From Lanius collurio (lineage: Eukaryota; Chordata; Aves; Passeriformes; Laniidae), in contig JACBWW010000017.1 in the NCBI GenBank assembly GCA_020086605.1, positions 11,334,032-11,398,031 on the forward strand: a stretch of 64,000 nt of DNA. Reading direction: 5' to 3'. The position numbers were made by a program, and so were the translations under genes. The notes beneath the pieces were generated by a model that did no database searches, had not been told where the DNA came from, and saw only the letters and a list, made by a program, of their open reading frames with translations. This document shows positions 12,724-26,619 of the stretch, in pieces. Positions within the stretch are counted from its first letter, which is position 1; each line of letters opens with the position of its first letter.

Positions 12724-15700
12724 GTAAGGAATTATATAATAATATTGTTATTTGAGAAAAATGAAATAGAGCTTTTTGATAGAAATATGTACTAGTTGGT
12801 AAGGATACTTAGAAGTTTGTGGGTCTTACATGAAAGTTCTTTTTAAATTACTTTTTGTGGCAATTCTTTCTAAAAGCAGCTGTGGCATGCAGTAAATAGT
12901 ACAGTTGTTGCTTTGAAAAAAAATCTGTGTCTGCAGTGATCTGAAAATAAAATCCCACATCAAAGAGTTCACTACAAGTTAGCCCTGCTCACAGACAAAG
13001 GATACTTATGAAAGGATGTGTGTGGAGTTATTTCTAAGCAATGTTTTTCCATGTAGTTATTTTGGAATTGCAAATATTTTTTTCTTGTTTTCCCATTACT
13101 GGTGAAATGTGTTCCCTTTCAGCCTCAGAAGAATAGTGGACAGGTGCACTGAAAGCCCCAAACTTGCAGTTGAAAGGTGCTTGCATGGTTCACTCAGCTG
13201 GTAGAGCTTATTCTAGTATCATTTAGGCCAGATTTATGCTGATGGAACACCTCTGGGTGAAATCCAGGTCTTTTTGAACTCAGGGCTAAGATTAACTCCA
13301 GGGACAGCCACATGAAACCAGCTTACAGAGAAAGTACTGAAAATACCTTTGTTATTTATGCATTTGACTTAAGCCAAGTGATCTAATTGTTGATGGGTTT
13401 CTGTGAAGTATGCCCCAACTGATGCCATTAAAGTCAACCAAGTTAATCTTGTTTTACATATGTGGAATTGGGATCAGGATTTGTCTAAAGATTCTTTTTT
13501 CATTCATTTAAGTGGAGGAAGTGGAACTAAAGGTTTTTACAGCTGAATTAGGACTGTAAAACAAGAGTAGATGAAGGGAGAAAGGAAGATTACAGTGAAC
13601 TCTGAAGTGTCCAGCCTACTAAGGAGCAGCTTTTGTTGCCACTCCCACTGCCAGCCTGTATATTTACATGCCATTCTTATGCTTTATTTCCAAAAGCCTC
13701 ATCAGGGTACTTTCTGCCTTTTTAATGTCACTTTCCTCACTGAGATTACCAGCAAGCAAGTTTTCTACTCCTTTTTTAGGTGGCAGAATTTTAATGTTTT
13801 TAAGTAGTATTTGTGGCAGCTACATGGGAACTGTTGTTTTTTTCAAATTCCACTGCTGTCTGAGGTAAATTTAAGCATAGGTGCTACACAGTAATCATTA
13901 ATACCCTGCCATGCATGTGCATGGACTACTGCAGAGGTCAGTCCTGCCCTTCCCAAGTGCTACATTTGATTCCATCTATGAGGCACTAACCTAAACGTTG
14001 AGAAGACGCTGTCAGAGCAAATGAAGCAGAAAAGTTGCTCCCAAAAATCAGTGGACACAAATCTCTCTCCTCTGCTTTCTGAAGAGATGCCAGTTCCTCC
14101 TGTGTATACACCTGGTAGAGCAGCACTGCTCAAAGAAACATCTCAATTTTCCATGGCAACAAGCCCAGAAGCTGATCTGCCATCCCCAACCTGGTTAACC
14201 ACTAACAGGCAGTAAGTGGGGGCAGCCAGCACCCCAAAGAGCAAGGGCAACCTATTTCTTCTGCACTAGGGACAACTTTCATACTGCTGCTCTGGTGCTG
14301 CAACACTTAGGTGACTTCTAGGACACAGATATCTAGGGAGCTCCTTCACCTTTCTGACAACCTGCTAGGAGGCCCAGACATTTGAGGTTTGCTTCACCAC
14401 CTATCCCAGGAGCTCTGCTAGCTGGCTCACTCTACAGGCACCTCTCATATCATGTGCAGTGATTCCAGAAAAACAGCTTTTCAGTTCTTGTCTTCTTCTC
14501 TGCTAAGAATACTCCAATGTCCTCAGAAACCCCATGAAATGACACTGCCAAACCAGTCTGCTGCCCACCTGCCAGTGTGCCAAAAGTGCACACTCTGATG
14601 GACACGCTCTCAGCATCCTCTACGCTGCTTTATCAGCAGGTGAAAGGTGGTGCTGGCAAAATCAGCAGATGCCAGCCCAGGAATCGTGGGAGTTGTTACC
14701 TTTAAGACCAGTTTCCAAGTTTCTGTAGTTTCTGGTAGGCACCCTAGAATTTACCAATAGAAAAACAGCTATGGAATAGCCCCATGGAATATTGGAGGAT
14801 TTATTAATACATAGACATAGAGCTGTAGAGACTGTATGGTTAATAAGAAAATCACCTTGACTGGGGAGAAGGAAAGGCCATATGTGTGCACTTGTGTTTA
14901 ATCTCTTTAAATACTGTAATTTCAGTGAATGACTAAATTAATCCAATGGAATAACCCCAAGTAGACATATCCAGGAATTTCCCACTGATGTCCCCCAAGT
15001 CATGTCCCCACTTTTTGCATCTTTTCTCTCTATTGCTTTGTAAAAAGGACTTCTAGTTCTGTACACTTCATTATTGAGCCTGTTCCAATTAAGAGAGCTC
15101 CTAAAAAACTTGGTTTCTTTCTCTTTTCTGTAGACAGAAAAGTTTTTATTTTTAAACTCAATACAGTCCTTCTTCCATATTCTGCTTTTATAATGTGTAC
15201 ATTCTGTCATTCTAAATTTTACCAGTGCAAATTCAGAGACATGATCTCTTAGCATGGGGGAAAGGTATAGTTGTTTATACATAACTTAGAACATGCTTTG
15301 GTATGCGTTCCTAGCTAAATATATAAAAAAAAGACAACTACCAACTCAACATCTGAAAAATTACTGTTCTCAATTCAGTGACATTTTTTATTATGCACCT
15401 TCATTTGGCTTAGTAGGCTATGCATGAAAGCATCCAATCAGGAATCATTAGTGACAGTTACTAAATTTCAGCTTTAGCCTCCTGTTTCCAAGATTTTTTT
15501 TTTTTTAATTTCAACGTAATTCTGACTATGTTTTCATATCTAAAGGATATAAATCATAAAAATATTAAACAGACATAAATAGACATCAGAACCTTTGATT
15601 TTTTCTCAGATCCACCAATTTCACCTATATAGGACTACAATCATGTCTAAAAGGCTTAAGTACTCAGTGTCAACATCAACTAAATAGTCATGCTTTAACA

Positions 15701-18700
15701 AACCTTTTTGTGTGACATTTGGAAAATCTTGGTGATAGAAAAACATCTACTTTGTCCTTCCAAGAGTAAATCAAACTATGACTCCTTCACACTCAGCCTG
15801 TCTTTCAGATATGTAACTATAAACCCATTACATTTCATCTCTAGATATGGTGCTCTAGCTCTCTGTTTCATGTAACTTAAATTATGTAAAACATATGCTC
15901 ATGAATTAAAATATAGTTGTTGCTTTTTATGAAGAAAATAAACAGCAGGATATATGTTACCATTGCCATCACAGGGAGCTTTACTGAATAATTCCTTTGA
16001 CTACAGTATGAAACATCCAACTTTAAACATCAGCAGCTGAAGTATGAACAAATAGACTGATAAAAGGCTTTCCTGACCAAAGATTTATCTATTCCAATAT
16101 CCTACCTCCTAGCAGATATGCAGGGAAGAGTACTACAAGAAATTTCAGTATTTTTTGGAGTACTCTCCTACCTTCCACAATTTGTGACCCTAGGAATACC
16201 TTTTGTTTTTTAAACCTTTATTCCATATATAAAGCTGACACTTTTTATTAAATATAACAATAAAGTATAGGTATTATTTTTTATGTTTTATGCTTGCCAA
16301 TATTAGATGAATATTTTTCTTAAGTTTTATTTCAAAAGCTGGAAATTTGTAGCTAGATTTCTTGTGCCAAACCAAAGTGCCCTCCTCACTTTTTATATGT
16401 ATACCTCTTGCTGCTCTTGAACACAGTGTGGGGGGAAGAAGCTTTGGGAGACTCCTTTTTTGTCCTCTGTACCAGACACCACGAGGTTCCTGACATCAGG
16501 CATCTCCTTTCTTCTCTCTTACATCTGCTAAGTAATACAATGAGCATACTAAATCTATCTTCACTTGTGTTAGCATTACTATGTGGACTATAACTGGTAA
16601 GAACTTGCTAGGATATCCTGCATCCTTTTTGTGACATATTTTACCCTTAACCCAGGAGACAAATTACTAAAATGGTTCCATTTCTTTCTGCTCAGGACAC
16701 AGATGTCTTGGCACAGGATTTGCACTGAAGAATCATAGCTCAATATTATTGGTCTTTTCCTTCCTCTCACTGCTGGACTGCTCATGGCCAAGAGCCGGAT
16801 GGTCACAGGCCTTGTAAGCTTCTTTTCTTAACCTGGTTGCCAACGGAAATGAGGTATTTGCAACACTGCTTTTCATCTGGTGGTGTGGCTTGTTTTTTCT
16901 TTTCCTGCCTGCCAGTGCCTTGGTAGTAACAGAGGAATCCACTGAGAATCTTTGTCTGCATCTGAAAGAGGAGTCTCAAAGAAAGTGATATTTTTACTTG
17001 TTTTGCGGCAAAAAGCAGGTAGGGGAGAACAGCAAGTTAAAATTGTGCCATTTGTGAGGATTAGTTGGACACAAATTGTGCCATATTTTAGGTGGCAGCA
17101 GCTGGCTGATGACCCAGCAAGCTCAAAGCATTGCTAGCCATCGTACTGGTGTCCCCTGCAAGACTGGAAACATCAAGATGGTCCTGAATGCAATGGAGGT
17201 GGACAAATGTATAGGGAACCAAGGTGCAGGAATTTTAAGACTACTGGAACAACTTATTTTCTTGCCTTATGCTACCCTTTTAAGAACATACTGTTTATGG
17301 TTTTAAAGCTAAAGTCAGGTTTTGCCTTTGCATAAATTTTCTATTGGAGGATGACAAGGCACTATATGAGCATTAGATCATTTTCCTACACACACCTTCT
17401 GATATTATGCACTCACTGTATTCATAAGGAAAACATGCAAACTGGATTTACTAATTAAAGCATTTACAGATTTTTCTTTGTGGACCTTATTCACTAGCAT
17501 ATTTTTAATACACCTATGTACAAATAATACATATGAAAAATAAAATAACAGTGAATATATCAACTATTTAAAATACCCAGATAATAAACTATAAAAATTA
17601 TTAGGCTTCTTCACCACTGACTGAAAACTATAATAATTGGTTTCATATTTATGTATGATATGAATCCTGAATAAAGAATAATACATTTTTAATGCTTTTA
17701 AACATACTGATTTTCTAGGGGTTTCAGAGGACAGACTTTTGTTTAATCATATTTCTGGGCTGTTGCCAGGTTGTGACTATTCCCTAGAGCTGAATCTCTG
17801 GACATCAGAGGTTGTCCCCCGAAGCTGCATCTATAGACATTAAAGATCCAGAGTCAATACATACCTTAAGCTAGGAGAGACAGGGGACTTGGTCCTAATT
17901 ACAGCTTATTCCCATTTAAGGTCCTTTAAGCTTAATGCAGAAGCCTTGATGCAAATGAAAATCAGGTCCTCAGTCACTTCAAAAGTACTCACAAAAAAAG
18001 GTTAAAATTCTGTTTAACTTCCTCTTCTTATCAAAGTCTTGGAAAAAGAGAGCCTTTTCATAAGGACTAAGCACTGCATGTTTTATCTGAAGTCTGACGT
18101 TTAAAGAGGGTGATTGATTTTTCCACATTAAGGGCAAAATAGCAGGAAATCTGTGCCTCACTAACCCTTACACACATACCTGCTAGCAAATGAGAAGCTC
18201 TCTATTCAAATAAAAATGGGATTTCTGGGTTTAAACTGTAGGACTCGAAGGGCTCAATTCCTTTGGCTTTGTCTTAAATTAAGAGCCAGAAATTATTTCC
18301 CCATGAGACTTCAAGTTAGACCTTTGCCAAGCCATGGGTCACTTGATTGCATCCAGAAGTTTACTCTAAACTTAGCTGGTGATGTGTCGATGTGATGAGG
18401 TTTCAGCACATGATACTTCATAGTGACTGAAGTTGGTTCCCATGATTTTTTAAATTCAGTTGGGGAATAGGAGTACATAAAATCTGACTTTAATTTTCAG
18501 GGTTTTTTTTTCCATGTTACAGTTTTCCAGAAATGTAAGCATTTACAGGGACCTTTGATTTCTCACTTTTTTTCTGTACACCATAGAGTTATTAATGGAA
18601 ATGAAAAATAAAACTGCCATGTTGATGCATTGCTGTGAAAAACAAAATTACTAATTAAATGTGGAGTAAGTGACTATGCTAAAACCTCTTGGTAATAGGC

Positions 18701-21700
18701 CTGGCCACTGTGGGACAAGAGGTCATGCTTCACGTGCCAAGAATGACAGTGAGATGCTACAGGGGTTTGAGAACCAGTTGGAGAGTGAGTTCTCTAGTTC
18801 AGTGACCTCACTTCAGTGGGAACTGTATAAACACAGAAGTCGACCAAATAAATTTAGATGTATTTATAACTCTCTTGTGTAGTGAAGTACACTGAAGACA
18901 AGGGATGTAGAAATTATAGACTGCCAGTAATGGTAAAAGAAAACAACAACAAACACAACTTTAAATATATATTATAAAGAGCAGACAAGAGAAAAAAACT
19001 TTGCAGAGAAGACTGCCAGTAGCTCAGTGACACTCAGCTTTTTCACACCAGGATCCTTTTCCTATATTGTTTACCTCTAACAGGAGCCTCTATCCTATTT
19101 GTCAGTCTGGGCAGAACAGGCTGGCTGGGATTCTCTGAGAAACCCTGCAAAAACATTAAGGCTTCCTTGCCTCACTGATGGACTGGGAAAGGAGATATAG
19201 TTTTCTTGCTCACTGAGTGGCATACAGATAAAGTATTCAAATTAATTCTTTGAAATGAAAGAAAGAAAATAGCAAGAACTGCCTCAAGAGGTACTAAAGG
19301 ACTATTTTAAATTTATTGAGATTAAAATGACAAAAATTCTTTGTAGTCCAATCTCCCACACATCCTTTCCCAGACATTCTGCAGATACCTATAGGATGGT
19401 TTAAAACAAGTCTGGATTGCAATTTTCATTAAAACCAATGGTCTGTCTTGTGATTCAGGAACAAGTTGCTCACCCTCGTTGCTGCAGCTCTGCTAGACAT
19501 GGCTGCATGTGTGCCACCTTTGCACTCCCAGAAGTTCCTGTGAAAACTGCACCCTGGGACAAATATCTGCAAGAAGCAAAGTCCCAAAGTGCAAGTCTTC
19601 TGCATTACAAAACTGAAACAGAGGGGCATTTCCTTGTATTACAGGAGAGACATATTGCAAAACACACACACAAATAAAGATTTTTATGAGAACACGTGAT
19701 TAACCATCTAGAAAGCCAACAGTGTATCCGTGGCACAGATCATCAGGTGTTAAAAGCACGGCTGTCTGTGCAGGGTTCCTGCTCTACTCACTGCCTTGAA
19801 AGGCCTGTCTGTGAAATGCAGTTTTCGTTCAAAAGTTTATTTTTACAATGCATCTCTTCATTGTCAGCATAACACCTTCATGAACTAACTCAAAATTCTA
19901 AGCAAAAGCAATTTAATCCTAGTCTCTGAAACACAGCATCCTCTTGCTATACAGCATTTCTAGAATAAGATACATAATGGTCAAGTATGGATTGCAGTTA
20001 CAAAGGGCATTCTATGCTTTCATTGAAAAAAAAAGGTCATATTTGATTTTTTTTTTCAGTCTTCCAGTATTTGTCCCTCTTTTCAAGCTTCATTGACAGC
20101 GCTACAGGAAGTTTCACAGCAAATACCTTTTATCCCCTAGGATGCATAGCAGCTGGGCTGGCTGACTGACTTACAACTCTGCACATTTTTCAAATATTTC
20201 CTTGACTGCTTTTTAGGAACAGCTATATTTATAAATCTTTTGTTGCTTCTATGTTGTCCAGTCTTTATGGAAATTCCTTCCTAAAGGAATATGAAACAGT
20301 ATCTTCACTACTTCTGAATCACTAATTTCTGTCATTCCCCTTTAATGTTTTGCTTATTTTCAGTTTCCCTTCACCTTCTTTATTCTGTTTGCAAAAGCTT
20401 ATTTCCCCCACATTTTTAAGTATAATTTCATTTTTTTTTCTATCATCCCATCTAAAAAAATATTTTCTTTTTTACATATTTCTCTTATATTTCCATTTTC
20501 AAAAGTTTTGCATTTCTTTTTAATCTTTCACAATGTTATAGCTCTTTGTAGAGGCTTTTTAGTCCACAGTAGTAGTAAAAAACATTTCGTGATACTGAAA
20601 GAAGGGAGTTTGCCTCTTCCTGCTTGCAAGCCCCCAGGTTTCCTCTCAGTCGTGTGTGTTTCCTTGGTTTCTCATTAAGAAAAACAAAAAAAAAGAGACA
20701 AGAACTACGTGTTCTTGGCTTGTCACAGTATTTTAATACCTTGAAGGACAGAGATCAACTTGTTGGCACAAAATGAAAACTTTAGAACAAGCAGCTTGTG
20801 GGTTTTTAAAAGTAACTTTTATTTGGCATCACCAGTCAAGCCTTTCATGCTGCTGAAATCTATTGCTGTCTTTGAAAAATCATTCAACCTAAGCTGGTAC
20901 AAAATCAGTTCAAAGACAGGTTTTTCTTACTTTAAAATTTCTTAGAAGCTTTTGAAAGTGTCACCTCAAAAGAAGGATAACAAATACTTTAAATATGTTC
21001 CTACTCTCTTCTATAAAGCAATAATAAAGGACATAAATTCTGGCCTTCACCACACAAAAGCTACATTGAAAAAATTTTAAGAGGTTGAGAAATCATACTG
21101 AGAATTTAGGAAATGCCAACCAGCCTGATTCTGGCTTTCATGCTCTTAATGATGATACAGTTCCTAGTTATGTGTGTCCAACTTCTTTTTAAAAAACAGA
21201 ACAAGAAGTTCACTAAACAAGCAATTACTGTGTATTCACTTTCCTTTTTCTGGCCAGGTGGGCGATCAACCATACAGTGTGCTGTTGTTTTGACTACTGC
21301 ACTGACCATCAGCAGAGCTGGATTCTGCTCTTCTGTGCAAATGAAGATAGATGCTTTTGACCTTCAATCTGCAGATATATATTATTGTGAGGGGAAATAT
21401 TAAAATTAAGCATCTCTGATCCATTCCAGGAGTCAGAATAGGGTGTGTTCTTGTGTGCAAGATTATTCTGCTTGCTGTCCATGTATATGTCCTTCCTCCT
21501 TCTACCTACTCCTGCAAGTCTACCCTGTCCCACCTCAGCAGACTGAAGTCTTTTTACTTCACTTATGGGACTCTGCCCAGCCTCAGTCTTCTTGTCCAGT
21601 TTGTTTCAAGATAAGATCAAAACGATTATCTGAAAATCGCCATTGGGCCATCCCCTAACACCGGAGGTACTTGAGCTCTTATATTGGAGGCGGTGCCATG

Positions 21701-24700
21701 GCCTCCTGTTAGAGTCAGAGGAGAAAAAACAAGAACTTGTAGGACACCCCTGATCTCTTGGAGGCTGTGGGAGTTAAACTGCTGCCCAGATTTCTCTGAC
21801 ACATTGGCTTAATACGCATTCACTTTGAATCTTTTGCAAAGGTATTTCTTACTAGCATATTAAACACCTTTCTGATTTTCAACAGAATTTGTTTCAGATT
21901 TTTTTTCTTCTTTTTTCTGAGCTGTATCTTTTTAGATCTGCTCTGCCCCTTGGATTTTTTTTCCCTGTATTTATTTCAGTTGCTTGTTCTGCTTATTTGA
22001 TCTGTATCTTTGCTTCTTTATTCTCTTAATTGGCATTTCTCCTTTTTTTTTTTTCCCCCCAAAAGCAGTGTTTCAGCACTTAAACATCTGACAGGTTAAT
22101 CATGACAAAAAGGAATGTACTTAAATCTCATTATATTTTTCAACTTCAAAGAGTTTTCCTCATATTTATTAATGTATCATCACAATATTTAAGTCAGAAT
22201 TACCACTGCTGTTTCAAAGGTAGGTGAACTGAGGTGCAGAAATTAACGCTTAAATCTCTTACACATTTAGAAAGTACAAATAGTCAGCAGGAGGCCTAAT
22301 CTGTAGGAAGCAGGAGAAGTCTGGTACAAAGAGGTTTTTCAAAGCTTGTGTTTGGTATTGTCCAAGTTCCCCAACTTCTTTGAGTCTGTGCCGTAGTGCA
22401 GTGGATTTAAGTAGCTTCATCATCTTTAAATAACAGTGTTCTGAAGTACTCCAAACTTAACTACCGAAACCAACACCAACCTAAATGATTCTCTGCCTGG
22501 TCTAAAGCAAACTAGTACTATGCAGTAATACCTTACTGTATGTGAGCAGATTTTCTTTAAAGGTGATGTAAAATTCCTCTATGTAGACTAAAGTGCAAGA
22601 GAGAACAGCAGGGTAATGATTAATTTTCTAAAACATCACTGATTACAGGAGGGTGGGAAGCATTACAGTTGTCTCTTGCTGCTGCTCTCCCCATAAAGGC
22701 TCCAGTTCACAGCACCATAGAACACAGTGGTTCACCCCTTTATGACCATGTTTTGGCATTTCCACTTGCACTGATACATGGCAAGAGAACTGCTGTGCAA
22801 ACACCTCCATTGATTTAGTTCTGAAAATATACTGCACTGCTAAATACAAAAAAAATAATATTGCTGTTGCAAATATGGATTTTTCTTATTACCCTAAACT
22901 ACTAAGTAGTGCACATTAATACTGTACATCATAAAATTCTTAATCATGTATGTATACTCTTCAGTTTCTTCTATTTGATAATATTCTACCACTTTTCTAA
23001 ATTATTACCAATGCAATCTTTAAAATGGTAGCTCTTTTTCATCTCTAGGTTGCAAAAAGAAAAAGTATTATCTTCATCAGATATCACAGCTTTCATTTTT
23101 TCTTATGATATTGTTTATTGGTGACTGAGGTCTGTTTACTCTCAATTCTAAGCAGAAACTCATTCTGTTACTTTGCTTTTAAGAAAAACTTTCACAAAAG
23201 CCTGTATAATATAATGGAAATCACTGACACACTTTTCTGAAAAAGATTCAGGAAACAGTACTACTGAATATCATAAGCTCAGATGTTGAGGTGCTACACC
23301 ACAGAAAATATTTTCTTCAGTTTGTCACAATGAATCATTTTTCCCAGTGTTGTTTTAAAACTTGATATTCCAGATTGACATTAATTATCACTGTTACAAA
23401 GTTCTACAGTATATCATGAAGTAAGGCTTGAGGAAAATTAATACACTCTCTATTAGAAATGACTGATCTTTTCTGTGAATACTGAAAACAGTCCATACAT
23501 GAAGTTTATATTGTCATCAGATCTCTTTTTTTTTTCACCAGCAACAGATAAATCCACTGTAGCATTTTTTAAAAAATGAAAACTAATAGTTGGTAAAGGC
23601 ACAAATACATGCGCACATTAGAAAGAGTATTTTCTGTCTCTCCAAGTGGCATGTAATAAATCAAGGACCATTGTATGCTCATTATGCCACATCTGAGCTT
23701 CAGAATGGCAGTACATACAGTGGATATAGTAATATTTTTGTATAAGCAACAGTTAGGACTTGTATAAATTCAAAAGGAATTATAATTATTTAACACCATT
23801 TGGAAGACTCACCTTTCAATTCACTGTATTCTATAAGTTCTTTAACTGCAAACCACTTCAGCTTTAGTAGGTACATAAAGGTGAAAAATGTTTATTTTTA
23901 AACTTCGGTTCATGTTTAAATTGTCAAGGACTTTTAAATGAAGTATTCTGAAGCACTGGAACAGTTATTTCAGATACAGAACTTCCCAGTGGAACACATG
24001 ACTGAAGGGAAGTATCATATTATAAATGTTCTGAAATGACTTTGAGCCAGTCTGCCTGTTTTATCCCCACAAATTTCATTTACCAAGATGCAGTAACTGT
24101 ATTCACAAAACTGTGCTTATGCTCAGAATCACTAATTCTAATTCACATTTATTTTCAGGAAATAGGAGTTCAAAAAGAGCCTAAACTTTATTGTTTGGCT
24201 ACACTGGAAAAAAGTGTCAGATATGCAGGGTATCTGCTTCCTTAGCTGTCACTTTGCAGTGAACTGCAGAAACAGGTTTTCTGAAAACTGCACATACATT
24301 TTAAATATATTTCTAATTTTTAGCATACAGTCTATACCTACACAATTCACATTTCAGCCTTAGGTACATGTAAAGAAATGTGAATATTTGGAAGACATTC
24401 CATATTCCTTCTATCTTCTCCCACACTGATTTCTTTTGCCACTTCTGGTGCTTTTGGTCTTTTTAGCACAGCTGCTTTGCGATGCTAAGTACATGATAGC
24501 AAAAAACCATCAGAATTAAATGCTTAGCTTAACACCATTTCCTACTTTCCCCCACTCCCACTTGCCAGAAGCTGTGTCAATGCTTTTCCACAGATACTTT
24601 GTTCCAGCTATGGCTAGGGGATCCCTGTTACCCTTTCTTCCAGCAAAGGGCCATGGCAGAAAGGTGTGCTGAGTGCAGGCTCACAGGAGATGGGATGTCC

Positions 24701-25068
24701 TGGCAGAGCACATGCGATAGGAGCTCCTGAAGATACAGTCCTGCATCACAGGATGAAACTGGAAAATGGCATGGCTTCCATGTCCAATAACCTTTGAAGT
24801 GGTGCAGACAGAAGTCCTCTTCTTCCCCACAAGAAACATCTCTGTGGTAGAAGAGATGGTTAGAAGAAGGGAAAGAAAATAGGTTGGGGTTTTCTTTTTA
24901 ATTCTGAATGTTTTTTCCCTTTGCTTTTCTTTTCACGCCTATATATTCTACACTTCCCTTCCTTCTTCTGCACCTTCTCACCTCTCTCCTGCCCAAATCA
25001 CTTCTCCCTTCAGCCTTCTCTTAAATCCTGTATTATCCTATTTCTGACACACTTTCATTTATCCTTTC
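12724..25068. other. 12-kb stretch without a recognisable gene or repeat
   Basis: AT-rich DNA with short chance frames on both strands. A somewhat more GC-balanced section (about 13900-14750) contains a 64-codon frame ending at a GTAAGT-type donor near 14214, but no matching acceptor or family was found. Runs of T or pyrimidines occur at about 15497, 20050, 20430 and 22043. I see no tRNA, no CR1 and no LTR here. Confidence 0.5.
22043..22060. repeat. Poly-T/poly-C tract
   Basis: Twelve T are followed directly by six C and then AAAAGCAG. This is a homopolymer junction. It looks like a strong splice acceptor tract (AAAAG or CAG follow), but no donor with an open exon was seen downstream. Confidence 0.8.
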
Positions 25069-25595
25069 ATAGAACCACAAAATCATTTAGATTAGAAAAG
25101 ATTTGAAGATCATCAAGTTCAACTGTTAGCACAGTTAACTAGTGCCAAGTCCAGCACTAAACCATGTCCCTAAGCCCAATGTCTTTTAAGCACTTTTTTT
25201 TTTACACATCTTTTAAATACCTCCGGGGATGGTGACTCCATCATTATCCCTGGCAGCCTGTTCCAGTGCTTAACAACTCTGCTGGAGAAGAAATTTTTAT
25301 CAATATCCAATCTAAACCTCCCCTGGTGCAATTCAGGGCCACTTCCTCTCATCCTAGTTCTTGTTACTGGGCAAAAGAGATTGATGCCCACCTGGGCACT
25401 CACTGGCTCACATTCAGCTGCTGTCCACTAACACCCCCAGGTCCTTTTCCCCAGGCAGTTTTCCAGCTGCTCTTCCTCCAGCCTTTAGTGCTGCAGGGGT
25501 TGCTGTGACCCAAGGGCAGGGTCTAGCCTTGTTGAACCTCATATCACTGGCCTCAGTCCATGGATCCAGCCTATCCACATTCCCTCACAGAGCCT
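25069..25595 (-). mobile_element. CR1 LINE, 3' part, left of the nested ERV
   Basis: It starts at the CR1 3' terminus, read on the + strand as 'catagaaccacaaaatca'. The minus-strand frame at 25403-25170 is the CR1 ORF2 C-terminus, with the Gly-Arg-Phe-Arg-Leu-Asp-Ile and Trp-Asn-Arg-Leu-Pro motifs. Near 25397 the sequence jumps to a more upstream CR1 section ('cattcagctgctgtccacta'), which indicates an internal deletion of a few hundred bases. The copy is cut at 25595 by the retroviral insertion and resumes at 28432. Confidence 0.92.
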
Positions 25596-25893
25596 TGCTG
25601 TTGTCGGGAATTCTTGCTACCAGTATGATACCGTCAGATGTGCAGAAATGAAATATGGAACGATACTGGGTAGATGTTCAGCAATGTTTATTTCTCCCAG
25701 TTGCGTGGCATGGGGGCCTGCTGGTGATCTCCCTCCAGTCACGGGATCCTGACCTCTTTTCCCTGGCCCAGAACCCCAACCAACCAATCCAGACACAGCA
25801 TCCTGGCACACATGAGCAGGGAGCAGGGACGACAAACCCTGTATATCCAGGGTCCCCTCCCTCAGGACCTCCTGGCAGGGAGGTATCTCCACA
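25596..25893 (-). repeat. 3' LTR of the nested ERV
   Basis: On the minus strand it begins TGTGGAGATACCTCC and ends in a CAACAGCA terminus. It is colinear with the copy at 28136-28431, with about 20 differences plus small indels, many of them transitions. A polyadenylation signal AATAAA lies at 25692-25687 on the minus strand. A CCAAT-type motif (ATTGG, minus) is present in U3. The most diverged part between the two copies is the first 40 bp on the + strand (the U5 end). Confidence 0.93.
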
Positions 25894-25913
25894 TCTCACC
25901 CTTTTGTTTTTAT
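25894..25913 (-). other. Polypurine tract of the ERV
   Basis: Read on the minus strand, the bases directly before the left LTR are an A/G-rich run (AAAACAAAAGGGTGAGA) that abuts TGTGGAG. This is the expected plus-strand primer site and fixes the orientation of the element. Confidence 0.8.
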
Positions 25914-26152
25914 TAAAAGAGATTTGAAACTTAACATTGGAAACAACTGGATAAACATAGGAAAACAAGAACAATTTCAAAAGAAAACAAGCTATTTTCC
26001 CGAGCTCCCAAATGTCCAAATAGACTTTTTTTCTTTGGAGCATCTTAGGTCTGGTGGAAGGGAGACAGGACTCTCTGAGCATCTTCTAATGGAAACTGAA
26101 TCAGGAGAGGCTTTTTCTTTTCTGTACCTGTTGGAATCTTAGAAAATGACAG
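25914..26152 (-). other. ERV interior next to the 3' LTR, unassigned
   Basis: AT-rich sequence between the polypurine tract and the last internal frame. No env-like or accessory frame is visible; stops occur in all frames. Confidence 0.5.
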
Positions 26153-26506
26153 TTAATTTCTTCCATCCCTCCTTTTTATCCTCCCATAGGCATTGCAAAG
26201 AAGTTCATGGCAAACGGAAAAGCATGGTTTTGCAAGGGGAACTAGAAAGGGAAATTTAGACTGGGCATATGGGGAATAAAGGGGCATGGGATAAAAGGGA
26301 AAGGTGGGATAGGGGAAAGGATAGGGATTATGGGGATATTGTCCAGCATATCTACTACCTTGCACTGGAACACCCCCAGGGCCTATAACACATGCTGCCT
26401 GTGGGCCCTTTCTTCCTTGAATAATTTTAAAGTCCACCCTTTCTCTTTTTTCTAAGCTTGGAACATTACTTTTGGAGTTATTTTTGACAATAGCAGTTTG
26501 ATGCAC
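26153..26506 (-). pseudogene. ERV internal open frame, Pro/Tyr-rich, origin unclear
   Basis: A 117-codon minus-strand frame within the ERV. Its middle is rich in Pro, Tyr and Phe (repeating Pro-Tyr/Pro-Phe pairs at about residues 60-85), preceded by Gly-Pro-Gly-Gly. Lys/Arg-rich ends flank it. Such composition could come from a linker of gag or from another retroviral region, but I cannot match it to a known domain. It lies close to the 3' LTR, where env would normally be. The start is simply the first Met in the frame, so the true limits are unknown. Confidence 0.4.
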
Positions 26507-26619
26507 AAAAACATCTTCCTTAGTGTCAAACCTGATTATAAACCCATAATGGTTCTTTACATTATACCATTTTACAGTCCCTAAAACCTTAGTTGCAATA
26601 ACTTTTTCTTTTTTCCATG

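Noticed and set aside
14021..14215. 64-codon frame ending at a GTAAGT-like site
   Set aside because: No acceptor of quality upstream, and the frame's own stop overlaps the putative donor. No family recognised.
18240..18265. Possible tRNA B-box-like string (ggctcaattcc)
   Set aside because: No A-box at the right distance and no cloverleaf can be drawn.
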